The notes: a model not told the origin generated them from the letters alone. Positions 53,703-62,917 are shown, counted from the stretch's first letter. The stretch: 64,000 nt of DNA from Glutamicibacter sp. B1 (GCF_039602135.1 NZ_CP125942.1:2728001-2792000); one strand, 5' to 3'. Numbers and translations: made by a program.

Positions 53703-54761
53703 TTACTTAGCTGCTGCTGCGTTATCGGCAGCCTTCACGATGTTTGGAACTACGTTCTTCAAAGCCCATTCGATGGACAGCGGTGAAGCTGCGGAGATCG
53801 ACAGGGTTGCCTCGTCGGTGCCTGGCAGGGCTACCGCGTCGTTCTTGACGGCAGGGATCTGGCCGTACAGTGGCTGACCCTTGACGATGTCTTCAACAGT
53901 GTTCCCGGCAATGGCGGAAGCGAAGACAATGTCCGAATCCCACTCGTTTACCTTTTCAGGTGAGACGGTGTAAAAGAAGGTGTCCTTGGTGGCGTTCTTC
54001 TGTACGTAGTCCGCCTGCTTCATGCCCAGTGCACTGAGGAAGCGTGGACGGGTATCACCCTCGGAGTAGACGTAGGCGGTGTCTGGTGAGGACAGGTCAG
54101 CTGCGATGAAGGTGGTGTCCTTCAAAACGGCGTTGTCTTCGCCGACCTGAGCCATCTCGCCCTCGATCTTCTCGATCAGTGCGTCAGCTTCGTCTTCCTT
54201 GCCCAGCATCTGGCCGGCAGCCTCGGTGACCTCTTCCCAGCTAGTGGTGTAGTTTGCCTTGATTGGGCCAACGACCGGAGCGATTTCCTGCAGCTTCTTG
54301 TACTGTTCCTCTTTCAGGCCCGAGTACGGAGCAAAGATCACGTCTGGCTTGGTCTTAGCGATCGCGGTGTAGTCCGGATCATCACCGGTAGCGAACTGCA
54401 CTGGCGCGTTATCAGAGCCGATCGAGGCATCCAGCTTAGCCAGTGCCTCATCCTTCCAGGTGGTGGAGTTGTTCGCGTTCTGACCATAAGCATCGGTGTC
54501 CATGCCTACCGGCACGGTATCAAGGGCCAGCAGGGTGTCAGCATTAACCCACGAGATGGTTGCTACACGCTCTGGAGCCTTATCGATGGTGGTCTCACCA
54601 TAGATGTTCTTGATGGTGACCGGGGTGAATTCTTCGGAAGCCTTGCTCGAAGTATCCGCGGAGGAATCTGCGGAGTTACTAGCCGAACCGCAAGCGGTCA
54701 GGGACAGGGCAAGGATTGCGGTGGACGCGGCGAAGATCCCGGCGCGACGTGAAATTTTCAT
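53703..54761 (-). CDS. ferric siderophore-binding lipoprotein
   Basis: A 352-residue substrate-binding protein of the FepB/FatB cluster. Lipobox LTAC gives the acylated Cys 24, followed by a Ser/Ala-rich linker; ERVATISWVNADTLLAL and the KPDVIFAPYSGL segment are typical of iron-complex receptors. It delivers the siderophore to the permeases encoded at 50741-52884. No Shine-Dalgarno precedes the ATG at 54761; the upstream ATG at 54800, 8 nt after TATTCT, could be a leaderless start and would add 13 residues. An iron box overlaps that promoter. Confidence 0.9.
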   Translation of the reverse strand: MKISRRAGIFAASTAILALSLTACGSASNSADSSADTSSKASEEFTPVTIKNIYGETTIDKAPERVATISWVNADTLLALDTVPVGMDTDAYGQNANNSTTWKDEALAKLDASIGSDNAPVQFATGDDPDYTAIAKTKPDVIFAPYSGLKEEQYKKLQEIAPVVGPIKANYTTSWEEVTEAAGQMLGKEDEADALIEKIEGEMAQVGEDNAVLKDTTFIAADLSSPDTAYVYSEGDTRPRFLSALGMKQADYVQKNATKDTFFYTVSPEKVNEWDSDIVFASAIAGNTVEDIVKGQPLYGQIPAVKNDAVALPGTDEATLSISAASPLSIEWALKNVVPNIVKAADNAAAAK

Positions 54762-54797
54762 GGGTCGGTGATTCCAGACTATGCGAGGTTCCGTAAA

Positions 54798-54842
54798 CAT
54801 ACGGCCCTAGAATAGGTTAGGTTTACCTACCCGGGCCGTATG
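54798..54842. repeat. 10-bp inverted repeat framing the iron box
   Basis: CATACGGCCC (54798-54807) and GGGCCGTATG (54833-54842) are perfect inverted copies on either side of the iron box, 25 bp apart. The bases from 54843 to 54965 hold no gene. Confidence 0.75.
54812..54830. promoter_or_regulatory. DtxR/IdeR-type iron box
   Basis: The 19-mer from 54812 to 54830 (ATAGGTTAGGTTTACCTAC) matches the iron-box consensus TTAGGTTAGGCTAACCTAA at 15 of 19 positions by eye. On the minus strand it overlaps TATTCT, the likely -10 of the binding-protein gene, so an iron-loaded DtxR/IdeR repressor would silence it. Confidence 0.75.
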
Positions 54843-54965
54843 CCACATTACGCGTTGATTCGATCAATACGCAACACGAAACGTCTCTAATCACGAACTT
54901 TGAAGTGAAGCTAACCACACACGAGCATTAACTTCCAGTTCATTTTCCGTTCTTGACCACAGGTT

Positions 54966-56291
54966 TCATTCTCTTGACGCCAGCAAACGCGCCGGCTCAG
55001 CCACGGTAATAGAAATCCTCACCAAAACAAGTCCAAGTACTACGGCGGCAATAACGGTCAGCACCGTCAACGGACTAAAAATGACTGCCATACCCGCCAA
55101 AGGAAGAACCAGCAAAGTTGAAGCGATAGCAAAAGCAATGGACGCGGCTAACGCAGGAACCATCAAAGACTTCACTCGAGCCGCATTCATCGTGCCCCAA
55201 TCCATGCCCAATCGGTGCAGTCCTGAGTACAGCTCGGCACTGTCCAAGGTACTAGCGCTCTGGGTAATGGCCGATGAGGCAGCAACACAAATAAAGGTAA
55301 TCGCGAGCGTCAGCAAAACACCGGTCAAAATATCGGCAGGTAAATAGTCATACCAAGTGTTGGTGGGTTCTTGGGCGCTAGTCGCATTCATCATCGCGGC
55401 CCCGCTGCCACCGATGACCGCCACGAAGGAAGCCATCGCCACACCCGAAACTTGCCTCCAGGATTCCGCAGGATTTTCTAAGATCATCCGGGCGGCGAGC
55501 AACTGCTGTGGCGTCTGGGCCTTTTTCAATTTGCTCTGTGCGACTTTAGAAACCAGGTACGGCCCCACGAGGTTCAAGATCAACATTCCGAGCCCAAACC
55601 CGCCAAGGATCACGATCAACACCACTGCGATGCTCTGCGCAACCTGAGAAAGGTTAGTGAAGAGTAGTGAGAGCACCAGGATTCCGCCTACGGTAATCGC
55701 TGCTCGAATCCAACTGGGCACCGGGACACTGCGCCGGGTAGCCACGGCCAGCGGCGTAATCATGAGCTTACGTAAACCAACGGCTGCACTGATCGCCGAG
55801 AGCGCCACAACTGCGAAAACTGCAGCCGCTAGCACCCACACCGGTAGATAAATGGCCGTCCCAATGGGAGAACCTTGAAATGAGATCAGCGATGCCAACG
55901 GCGCGCAGGCCAAATACAGGACAACACCGGCGAGCGCCCCGGCCAGGGCAGTACCTGAAGCCTGAAGGATCGCCACCGAACGAATCTGTGATCCGGTGGC
56001 ACCGAGCAGACGTAACGAAGACAACGCCCGATCATTAGCACGCGCCGAAAGCCGTGCTGCGGCCGAGCCGAGGACCATGAGTGGCACGATCAAGAGCACT
56101 ACCGCAAAGCCCGCTAGAGGTAAATAGGTTCCCTGCGCCTCGGCTTCAAAACGGGTGAAGGAATATGCTCCGCCCAGAACAATGAGCATCACCGCACTCA
56201 CCAGCGCATAGGCACTCACGGTGAGCACTTGTGGGGCCAGGCGTGTTTTGGCCGGGCGTCCAAGCAGCCAGGCAAAGTGCAAAATATTCAT
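54966..56291 (-). CDS. FtsX-like ABC transporter permease
   Basis: A 441-residue membrane protein with about eight to ten helices in two FtsX-like halves. ARANDRALSSLRLLGATGSQIRSVAILQASG is the coupling segment typical of MacB/LolCE-type permeases, and a second, weaker copy is HRLGMDWGTMNAARVKSLMVPALAAS. There is no large extracytoplasmic domain. It overlaps the ATPase stop by 4 bp (ATGA). Such pairs move peptides or lipids or sense antibiotics; the substrate is not predictable. Confidence 0.85.
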   Translation of the reverse strand: MNILHFAWLLGRPAKTRLAPQVLTVSAYALVSAVMLIVLGGAYSFTRFEAEAQGTYLPLAGFAVVLLIVPLMVLGSAAARLSARANDRALSSLRLLGATGSQIRSVAILQASGTALAGALAGVVLYLACAPLASLISFQGSPIGTAIYLPVWVLAAAVFAVVALSAISAAVGLRKLMITPLAVATRRSVPVPSWIRAAITVGGILVLSLLFTNLSQVAQSIAVVLIVILGGFGLGMLILNLVGPYLVSKVAQSKLKKAQTPQQLLAARMILENPAESWRQVSGVAMASFVAVIGGSGAAMMNATSAQEPTNTWYDYLPADILTGVLLTLAITFICVAASSAITQSASTLDSAELYSGLHRLGMDWGTMNAARVKSLMVPALAASIAFAIASTLLVLPLAGMAVIFSPLTVLTVIAAVVLGLVLVRISITVAEPARLLASRE

Positions 56292-57028
56292 CGCACATCC
56301 CCACCCGAGACACGCGTGCCACGACGGCTATCGCTGATCAACTGACCGTCTTGTAGTTTCACCACGCGATCGCACTGGGCAGCGACCGAAGGATCGTGGG
56401 TGACCATGACCAGCGACTTACCTTGACCCACGGTGCAGTCCAACAATGTCTCGAGCACTTCGGCACCAGTCGCAGAGTCCAAGGCACCGGTAGGTTCATC
56501 GGCAAAGACGACCATCGCGCCGGTGACCTGTGCACGCGCGATGGCCACGCGTTGCATCTGTCCGCCGGAGAGTTGGCCCATGCGTCGCTGTTCCATCCCT
56601 GCCAGCCCCAGTGCTATCAGGGCCTGATCTGCTTGGGCGATAGCAGCTGCCCGTGGTACCCCATTGATCATCAAAGCCATGGCCACGTTTTCTTCGGCCG
56701 TGAGTTCAGGAATCAATAGCCCCGACTGGAATACAAAGCCGAAGGACCCTCGGCGCAGTTTTGTTCGTGCCTTATCCGACAGCTCTTGGACGTTCAGCGG
56801 TGGTTGCCCGGGTAAGTTGAGCGCTAGGCTCCCGGCATCAGGGAGCTCAATACCCGCCAAGGCATGCAATAAAGTGGATTTTCCGGATCCGGAAGGTCCC
56901 ATGATGGCTAAGGACTCTCCGAGGGAGATTTCGAGGCTGACACCGTTCAGAGCAGTCGTGGCACCGAAGCTTCGATAGAGGTTTTGGGCGTGAAGGACGG
57001 GCGGATGACCAAAGGAATTTTCAAGCAT
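56288..57028 (-). CDS. LolD/MacB-type ABC ATPase
   Basis: A 246-residue ATPase with Walker [21 protein letters not shown], signature [15 protein letters not shown], Walker [17 protein letters not shown] (the TGALD of the MacB/LolD class) and H-loop [11 protein letters not shown]. It powers the FtsX-like permease with which it overlaps by 4 bp. No two-component or peptide-biosynthesis genes are adjacent. Confidence 0.92.
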   Translation of the reverse strand: MLENSFGHPPVLHAQNLYRSFGATTALNGVSLEISLGESLAIMGPSGSGKSTLLHALAGIELPDAGSLALNLPGQPPLNVQELSDKARTKLRRGSFGFVFQSGLLIPELTAEENVAMALMINGVPRAAAIAQADQALIALGLAGMEQRRMGQLSGGQMQRVAIARAQVTGAMVVFADEPTGALDSATGAEVLETLLDCTVGQGKSLVMVTHDPSVAAQCDRVVKLQDGQLISDSRRGTRVSGGDVR

Positions 57029-57157
57029 GATTCAATGTTTTCAATATTGCCCCGTAAGGACATCGGCGCATGGGGCGAAGTCATGCTGGGCCGGGTTCAT
57101 CCCCCGGTAGGAGCAAGACTGCTTTAGACCAGTACTTCAGGAGCTCTTGAGCCATTT

Positions 57158-57418
57158 ATGAAATTGGAACTGTATACACAACCTTTTTGTGCCCCCTGCG
57201 TCCGCACGAGGCAAACGGTGGCTCGAGCCAAGAAACTACTACCTGACTTACAGGTAGAAGAAATCAATGTGGTGGAGCAGGTTCAGCGTGGTGAAGAGTT
57301 AGGCATCACCAGCACTCCGGTGATCAGGTTGTTGCAGGAAAACAAGGAAAAATTCAGAGCTCACGATACTCCCACGTTGCCACAGCTTTTAGCCGCTATT
57401 GCGCGCGCCAGCGACTAG
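57158..57418 (+). CDS. small thioredoxin-fold redox protein
   Basis: An 86-residue thioredoxin/glutaredoxin-like protein with the C11-A-P-C14 active site right after the first strand (MKLELYTQPFCAPCVRTR) and the cis-proline in STPVIRLL. It could reduce disulfides in the cytoplasm; the partner reductase is unknown. It starts 64 bp upstream of the YqaJ nuclease gene in the same direction. Confidence 0.85.
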   Translation: MKLELYTQPFCAPCVRTRQTVARAKKLLPDLQVEEINVVEQVQRGEELGITSTPVIRLLQENKEKFRAHDTPTLPQLLAAIARASD

Positions 57419-57482
57419 TCTCACGTGACCTTGAACCCTTAGATGCACGGTTCTGCTGTGTTTATGGGGAAGAATAGATCAG

Positions 57483-58127
57483 GTGATAAGTGTGCCAGGT
57501 GTTGAACATGAGTGTTTCCAGCGTGTCTTAGCTGATTCATCTAATCGCATCGAATGGCTTAGGGCACGAGCGCAAGGCATCACAGCAACTGATGTTGCAA
57601 AGCTTTCCACCGAGAAATCCATCAAGAACGCAGCCTGGGACAAGCTCTACGGCAATGGTTTCTCCGGTAATCCGTACACCGATCACGGACGCAAACGCGA
57701 ACCAGTGATCGCAGCATGGGTGCAGGAGAACTTCAATATTTTCCCTTCTTCCCAGCTCTTTCACGCTCAGCACTCCAAACTTCATCTAGCCACCCCAGAT
57801 GGTCTTGGCTTTGATGCCATGGGTGCTCCGGTCTTAGCGGAAATCAAGACCACCAACAAACCTTTTAAGAAGATCCCCAAAAACTATTTACGTCAGATTC
57901 TTTGGCAGCAACACGTCATCGGTGCGCAACGGACCCTCTTCGTTTGGGAAGAGCATCAGGATTTTGTTCCGGTACGTGCAGTGCCCGAGTATCTCTGGGT
58001 AGAGCGGGATGATGAGCTCATTCAAGATCTCATTGATAAGGCTGAATCCTTGATTGCCGCTCTTCGTGAGGCCACCGCTAGGCAAGAACGCTACAACGAC
58101 TATGGCCCGGCAGCCCTTCGTCTCTAG
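57483..58127 (+). CDS. YqaJ-family nuclease, stand-alone
   Basis: A 214-residue protein of the YqaJ (lambda-exonuclease-like, PD-(D/E)XK) family. Visible motifs: GRKREPVIAAWV (motif I Glu), ATPDGLG (catalytic Asp), AEIKTT (E-x-K) and YLRQILWQQHVIGA (the QxQ-type helix). In phages such enzymes pair with a single-strand annealing protein; here there is no recombinase, integrase or other phage gene nearby, so this is a chromosomal relative of unknown role. The GTG at 57483 is one start; the GTG at 57492 has AGGTGA 5 nt upstream and is an alternative. It ends in a clear terminator. Confidence 0.85.
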   Translation: MISVPGVEHECFQRVLADSSNRIEWLRARAQGITATDVAKLSTEKSIKNAAWDKLYGNGFSGNPYTDHGRKREPVIAAWVQENFNIFPSSQLFHAQHSKLHLATPDGLGFDAMGAPVLAEIKTTNKPFKKIPKNYLRQILWQQHVIGAQRTLFVWEEHQDFVPVRAVPEYLWVERDDELIQDLIDKAESLIAALREATARQERYNDYGPAALRL

Positions 58128-58146
58128 ATACTTCGAGAACCCAAAA

Positions 58147-58198
58147 GATCCTTGGACACCACTGCATTCACAGTTGGGGTCCAAGGATCATTTGTTTT
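58147..58198 (+). terminator. terminator after YqaJ gene
   Basis: Arms 58147-58160 and 58176-58189 pair over 14 positions with one mismatch, with an ATTTGTTTT tail, 20 nt after the YqaJ stop. On the other strand it also lies beyond the end of the convergent MscS gene. Confidence 0.85.
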
Positions 58199-58218
58199 GA
58201 CGGCAACTTGCCTCTGAA

Positions 58219-59313
58219 CTATGCCCCGGTGTTGGGAATCATTCGTGGATCAGGCAAGCATTCTGGGTAGCTTTCCATCAGCTCAGCCAGAAGCTTCTCG
58301 CGGATCATGTTGCGCAAGCTCCACAAATCACCGGCGTTACGAGCGGAAAGATACACCGTCACGGTCTGGAGACCGTTTTGCGCGTCGGTCACCAGTAGTT
58401 CGTTGCTTCGACCATCCCACAGGTCTGAGGCTTCAAGCAGCTCTGTGCTGCGTTGACGCAAGTAAGCAATTGGGGCGTTAAGTTTAAGCTGCAGAGCCAC
58501 GTTTCCTGAGATCTCAGTGCTACGGCGTGACCAGTTTTCGAATGGTGTGGTGGTGAAGTAGGTGGATGGCAAAATCATGCGGCGGCCATCAAGCAGTAGC
58601 ACCACGACATAGGACAGGGTGATTTCTTCGACTGTGCCGCGTTCTCCTTCGACCACCACGGTGTCATCCACGCGGATGGAATCGGTGAAAGCGACCTGTA
58701 GTCCAGCGAAGACATTGGCCAGTGTGGATTGGACAGCCAAACCAACAACTACCGAGGCCAAACCAGCAGAGGCGAGAAGCCCAGCGCCCAAGGCCCGTAC
58801 CTGTTCAATGGTCAGCAAGACCGCGGCAACGGCCAAGATGCACAAAACCGCGATCAGTACGCGGCGCATCAGTCCCACCTGGGTTTGCACCTTGGCAAGT
58901 CGACGCCCTGGACCAAATTTCGCTTCAAAGCGGGACATCATGCCGGCTTCAACTACGCGCACTACCTTGATGATGAACCAGGTCAGGAACGTCACCAAGA
59001 TGATCAGGATGACGAATTGCCATGGGTTGTACCAGTCCCGGTCCCGGTAGAAGATCGCGAAAGCCGACTTGGCCACGATCGAGGTAATCAACCCGAAAAA
59101 CGGAATTCGGGTGGCTTCCACGTCCGCTTCTTCTACCCCAATGCGCTTCAGGGTACGACGGGCAATCGTACTGAAAACAAAAGCCAGAATGGCTGCGACG
59201 ACTGCTCCGAGGAGGAGCACCGCCCAGAATTGCAAAGATTCAGGCAAGAAGCTGGAAGCATTAATGACTTCTTCGACAGTCTCGTCTAAAGGTTCAATGG
59301 GGGAAGGTGACAT
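58219..59313 (-). CDS. MscS-family mechanosensitive channel
   Basis: A 364-residue small-conductance mechanosensitive channel. Four N-terminal helices (about 24-190) end in the pore helix LLASAGLASVVVGLAVQSTLANVFAG, followed by the beta domain with FTDSIRVDDTVVVEGERGTVEEITL and a C-terminal alpha/beta domain (about 260-355). It opens on membrane tension to release solutes after osmotic downshock. The 218-bp upstream gap holds no recognisable gene. Confidence 0.92.
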   Translation of the reverse strand: MSPSPIEPLDETVEEVINASSFLPESLQFWAVLLLGAVVAAILAFVFSTIARRTLKRIGVEEADVEATRIPFFGLITSIVAKSAFAIFYRDRDWYNPWQFVILIILVTFLTWFIIKVVRVVEAGMMSRFEAKFGPGRRLAKVQTQVGLMRRVLIAVLCILAVAAVLLTIEQVRALGAGLLASAGLASVVVGLAVQSTLANVFAGLQVAFTDSIRVDDTVVVEGERGTVEEITLSYVVVLLLDGRRMILPSTYFTTTPFENWSRRSTEISGNVALQLKLNAPIAYLRQRSTELLEASDLWDGRSNELLVTDAQNGLQTVTVYLSARNAGDLWSLRNMIREKLLAELMESYPECLPDPRMIPNTGA

Positions 59314-59531
59314 GTTTTAAGGATGTCATATGGCGCTAAAAAATTACTGTGCACAACCTTGCCGCCACCCAAGGGAGGCCACAAATCAACGCGATTCTGA
59401 TCACGGTGATGCTCACTGCCGGGTCGGTACAACCACGATGCGCAATCGTTCGTACCTAGGCAGAAGGCATCGATGACTTTTGCGCGTCCTTCCACGTAAT
59501 ACCCGATCAACCTGAGGGTTAATGTGCCACC

Positions 59532-60539
59532 ATGCTAAGTATGAGCCGAACATTTGCTTATCAGCAGGTTGATGTTTTTGCGCCCACTGCTTTTAACGGC
59601 AATGGGCTCGGAGTCGTCTTCAATGCTGACAGCCTGAGCGATGACCAGATGCAACACTTCGCACAGTGGATGAATTTGGCTGAGACGGTCTTCTTTGTCG
59701 AGCCCACCCATGAAGAGGCCGACTATGCGATCCGTATCTTCACACCCAGCACGGAACTGTCTTTTGCCGGCCACCCGACCCTTGGTGCTGCTCATGCTTG
59801 GCTCGAGTCCGGTGGCGTCCCGGGACCTGCCGGTGATTTGATTCAACAGTGCCAGGCTGGGCTCATCCCAGTTCGAGTAGAACGTGAAAGCAATGACAGC
59901 CACTCACGTCGTCTCGCATTCCTCGCTCCCCCACTGACGCGCTCCGGACCATTAGAACCAGACGTTCTTCAGTGGGCCATTAGTGGTCTAGGAATCCACG
60001 AGGATGACGTGGTGGATCATCAGTGGCTGGTCAACGGACCACATCCTGCGGGCCTTGTTCTGCGCGATGCTGACGTGGTGCTGGGTATCGAACCAGACTA
60101 CGAAGCCCTTCAAGGATTAGAAGTTGGGGTTATCGGCCCCTATACGGCGTCGAGTGTGGCCCACGGTGTGTGGCAACCCCGGGGTTCGGTTCTGCCCCGC
60201 ATTTCAGGTACGCGTGAAGAATTGCGTCCCTTGGATGTCTCTGACCTAGAACGCTCCGAAGAACGCTTTGGCTCGGTGGTATTGCAGCCTCCAGCAGACT
60301 TCGAAGTGCGTGCCTTTGTTGCTGGTGAAGCAGTGTCAGAAGATCCTGCCACCGGTTCTTTGAACGCAGCCTTTGGCATCTGGCTGACCCAGTCCGGCTA
60401 TGCCCCGCAACGCTACACGGTGCGTCAAGGTACCCGCGTTGGTCGTAGCGCCATCTTGCATATTGAAGCCACGGAACAGGGTGTGTGGGTCAGCGGGGAT
60501 GTCGAAACGCGCATTTCCGGCAATGTGAGTTTCGACTAA
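59532..60539 (+). CDS. PhzF-family isomerase-like protein
   Basis: A 335-residue member of the PhzF/YddE (diaminopimelate epimerase fold) family. The catalytic Glu is E51 in NLAETVFF, with SFAGHPTLGAAH (about 76-87) and EDPATGSLNAAFG (about 280) lining the site. The typical length is about 260-300, so it has some extra sequence in the middle. Substrate unknown. TAATGT lies 6 nt upstream of the ATG at 59532 with no Shine-Dalgarno, suggesting leaderless translation; ATG 59541 is an alternative. Confidence 0.87.
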   Translation: MLSMSRTFAYQQVDVFAPTAFNGNGLGVVFNADSLSDDQMQHFAQWMNLAETVFFVEPTHEEADYAIRIFTPSTELSFAGHPTLGAAHAWLESGGVPGPAGDLIQQCQAGLIPVRVERESNDSHSRRLAFLAPPLTRSGPLEPDVLQWAISGLGIHEDDVVDHQWLVNGPHPAGLVLRDADVVLGIEPDYEALQGLEVGVIGPYTASSVAHGVWQPRGSVLPRISGTREELRPLDVSDLERSEERFGSVVLQPPADFEVRAFVAGEAVSEDPATGSLNAAFGIWLTQSGYAPQRYTVRQGTRVGRSAILHIEATEQGVWVSGDVETRISGNVSFD

Positions 60540-60600
60540 TTACCCGTTCATAGTCTTACTATCTATTCCGCTTCAGCTAAACAAGCACTAATCTTGACCA

Positions 60601-62046
60601 GTGCCTGAAACTGCAAATCCCACCCCTGACTTTGATAAGAAAGCCGCTTGGCGTGCCCTGTGGGCACTGGTCATCGGCTTCTTCATGATCCTTCTGGACA
60701 CCACCATCGTGTCCACCGCAATGCCGTCTATCATGGCCTCACTCGATGCCGACATTTCTGGCATTCTCTGGGTCAATAGCGCCTACCTACTTACCTTTGC
60801 TGTGCCACTACTGGTCACCGGACGCTTGGGTGACCGCTTCGGACCACGCAACATCTACCTCATCGGTATGGTGATTTTCTCGCTCGCCTCCCTTTGGTGC
60901 GGCCTGTCAGATTCCCTCGGATCCTTGATTGCTGCCCGTGCAGTCCAAGGTCTCGGCGCTTCGATGATCTCGCCTCAGGCGATGACAATGATTACTCGTC
61001 TCTTCCCTTACCAGCACCGTGGTGCAGCCATGGGCTTGTGGGGTGCAGTCGCTGGTATCGCTTCGTTGATTGGCCCGATTGCTGGCGGATTGCTGGTTGA
61101 CTCGGTGGGCTGGGAATGGATTTTCTTCATCAACCTACCCATCGCTGTCCTCAGCTTGGTGATGGTCTTCAAATTTGTTCCACGTTTGGAACCGCAAGCA
61201 CATTCCTTTGATTGGATTGGCGTTGCCCTATCTGCAGTGGCCATGTTCTGCTTGGTCTTTGGCATTCAGGAAGGCGACTCAACCAATTGGGAGCCATTCA
61301 TTGGTCCGTTCACCTCGTGGCACTTGATCATTGCCGGTGTCCTGCTGTTTGCGGTGTTCATTTGGTGGCAGAGCAAGACGAAGTCCGAACCGCTGGTTCC
61401 GCTGCGTCTGTTTACAGTGCGTAATTTCTCGCTGTCCAATGTGGCCATCGCCTTCATGGGGCTAACCATTGCCACGATTAGCTTGCCAATGGTGTTCTTC
61501 TTGCAGAACGTGCGCGGGCTGACTCCTACGGAATCGGCTCTGATGATTTCGCCGATGGCAGTTGTTGGTATTTTCCTTGCTCCACGTCTGGGCAAGATGG
61601 TCAATAAACTCAGCCCGCGTGTGCTGGCTGTTCCCGGTTTCCTGCTGTTCGGTGGGGCTACCGTGGTCTATGCGTTCATGATGCACGCCGACATTGCGTT
61701 GTGGACACTGCTGATTCCGTCGGCCGTACAGGGTGTTGGCTCGGCCATGATTTGGCCGTCGCTTTCGTTGGCTGCGACCAGAGACCTGACGCCTCGCGAC
61801 GCTGGTGCTGGATCAGGCATTTACAACACCACTCGTCAGATTGGTTCTGTATTAGGTTCCGCGCTGATTGCCGTCATGATGGACTCACGGGTTCAGGCAC
61901 AAATCGAAAAGGCAGGGTCCAAGGACCCTGCAACGCTGATGGAAGCAACATCCGTTGGTTTGGGTCAGGCATTGTTGCTTCCTGGATTCGTTGCAGTTGC
62001 CGCCGTGTTTGTGGTGGCTTTCCTGAATCCAGGTAAAAAGGCTTAA
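60601..62046 (+). CDS. MFS drug exporter, DHA2 family
   Basis: A 481-residue transporter with 14 predicted helices. ALVIGFFMILLDTTIVSTAMPSI in helix 1 (motif D1 with Leu-Asp-Thr-Thr) and GRLGDRFGPRN (motif A), GLGASMISPQ and GLWGAVAGIASLIGPIAGG (motif C) are DHA2/QacA-type marks. It would export drugs or metabolites with protons. The start is GTG at 60601; TAATCT lies 6 nt before it and no ribosome site is seen, so the message is probably leaderless. Confidence 0.92.
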   Translation: MPETANPTPDFDKKAAWRALWALVIGFFMILLDTTIVSTAMPSIMASLDADISGILWVNSAYLLTFAVPLLVTGRLGDRFGPRNIYLIGMVIFSLASLWCGLSDSLGSLIAARAVQGLGASMISPQAMTMITRLFPYQHRGAAMGLWGAVAGIASLIGPIAGGLLVDSVGWEWIFFINLPIAVLSLVMVFKFVPRLEPQAHSFDWIGVALSAVAMFCLVFGIQEGDSTNWEPFIGPFTSWHLIIAGVLLFAVFIWWQSKTKSEPLVPLRLFTVRNFSLSNVAIAFMGLTIATISLPMVFFLQNVRGLTPTESALMISPMAVVGIFLAPRLGKMVNKLSPRVLAVPGFLLFGGATVVYAFMMHADIALWTLLIPSAVQGVGSAMIWPSLSLAATRDLTPRDAGAGSGIYNTTRQIGSVLGSALIAVMMDSRVQAQIEKAGSKDPATLMEATSVGLGQALLLPGFVAVAAVFVVAFLNPGKKA

Positions 62047-62086
62047 CAACGGATCAGTAAATCCGCAGATGCGGTAAATGCGCAAG

Positions 62087-62134
62087 AACCCTGGTTGCTC
62101 AGTGGAAATCCACTGAGCAGCCAGGGTTCGTTTT
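62087..62134. terminator. terminator between MFS and small stress-type gene
   Basis: A 19-bp stem with one G-T wobble (62087-62105 with 62110-62128), AAAT loop, then CGTTTT on the plus strand. It ends the MFS message and lies beyond the convergent small gene. Confidence 0.9.
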
Positions 62135-62147
62135 GATAGCTAGCTAC

Positions 62148-62330
62148 TTAAGCCTGGCTAGAAGGACCGTCGTTGTTGTCGCCGTTTTTGAATTCATCGA
62201 CCTTCTCGCCGATCTTTTCTTGAGCATCTGAGGCAAAGTCTTTGATGCTCTCCGTGGCGTCCTCGGCGAACTCTTTGGCATTCTCGACTGCTTCGCCCAG
62301 CTTCTTCTTTGCATCATCTAAGAAACCCAT
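62148..62330 (-). CDS. 60-residue amphipathic small protein
   Basis: A 60-residue charged helical protein: MGFLDDAKKKLGEAVENA, then repeating 11-mer-like Ala/Glu/Lys segments and a disordered DNNDGPSSQA tail. The pattern resembles LEA/YtxH-type or the Rv0909-like antitoxin-type small proteins, but no toxin gene is adjacent. GGGGAG 5-6 nt upstream supports the ATG at 62330. A stress or membrane-associated role is a guess. Confidence 0.75.
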   Translation of the reverse strand: MGFLDDAKKKLGEAVENAKEFAEDATESIKDFASDAQEKIGEKVDEFKNGDNNDGPSSQA

Positions 62331-62434
62331 TGGTTCTCCCCTTAGTTTGTTATCCAAATTCGACCGCTGAAGACCACAGTCTTCAAAATCAATGTACTGG
62401 CACACCAACATCTGGCTAAGCGTTGGCGCAAAGA

Positions 62435-62866
62435 TTACTTGTCTTTTTTGGCTTTCTTGGCAGCCTTGCGACCGAAGATCAATGCCACAGCGATACCTGC
62501 TAGCCACACGTCCTTGGCTAGCGCCGTACCGTCAGCGGTTGGGCGAACACCATCGGATTCGGTCATCCCTGGAGTGCGCAAGTAGGAAGACAACAGCACT
62601 CCCGAGAAGGCTCCAAGGCCGAGTCCGGCCAGACGTGAAGGCACAAGTGGAAGCAACAGTGCACTTCCTAGCGAGATCTCCGAGATGGAGACCACTTTGC
62701 CGAAGACTGATGGTTCGAGCTCTGCCAACTGTGGCACGCCGTTGGTTGCCATCTGTTGCAATCCGGCGGCGCTGGCTTCGTCAATGCGTAGCTTGTTGAT
62801 ACCGCTGTTGAGAATAAACGCGCCGCTGACTAATCGGAGTGCGGCGTTTGCGATCGAGATTCCCAT
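62435..62866 (-). CDS. DoxX-like membrane protein
   Basis: A 143-residue DoxX-family membrane protein with about four helices: ALRLVSGAFILNSGINKL in the first, SEISLGSALLLPLVPSRLAGLGLGAFSG in the middle, and a very basic C-terminus (RKAAKKAKKDK) on the cytoplasmic side. DoxX proteins have been linked to redox or thiol-stress control. It is divergent from a TetR gene with a dyad in the gap, so it is probably repressed by it. GGGAG lies 3 nt upstream of the ATG, slightly close. Confidence 0.82.
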   Translation of the reverse strand: MGISIANAALRLVSGAFILNSGINKLRIDEASAAGLQQMATNGVPQLAELEPSVFGKVVSISEISLGSALLLPLVPSRLAGLGLGAFSGVLLSSYLRTPGMTESDGVRPTADGTALAKDVWLAGIAVALIFGRKAAKKAKKDK

Positions 62867-62898
62867 GGACTCCCACTTCTCTTTCCAATAGTAAAAAC

Positions 62899-62917
62899 GC
62901 GTTCTGGAAAAGAACGC
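62899..62917. promoter_or_regulatory. candidate TetR operator before doxX-like gene
   Basis: GCGTTCT (62899-62905) and AGAACGC (62911-62917) are perfect inverted copies around 5 nt in the 158-bp gap between the DoxX-like and TetR genes. Confidence 0.45.
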
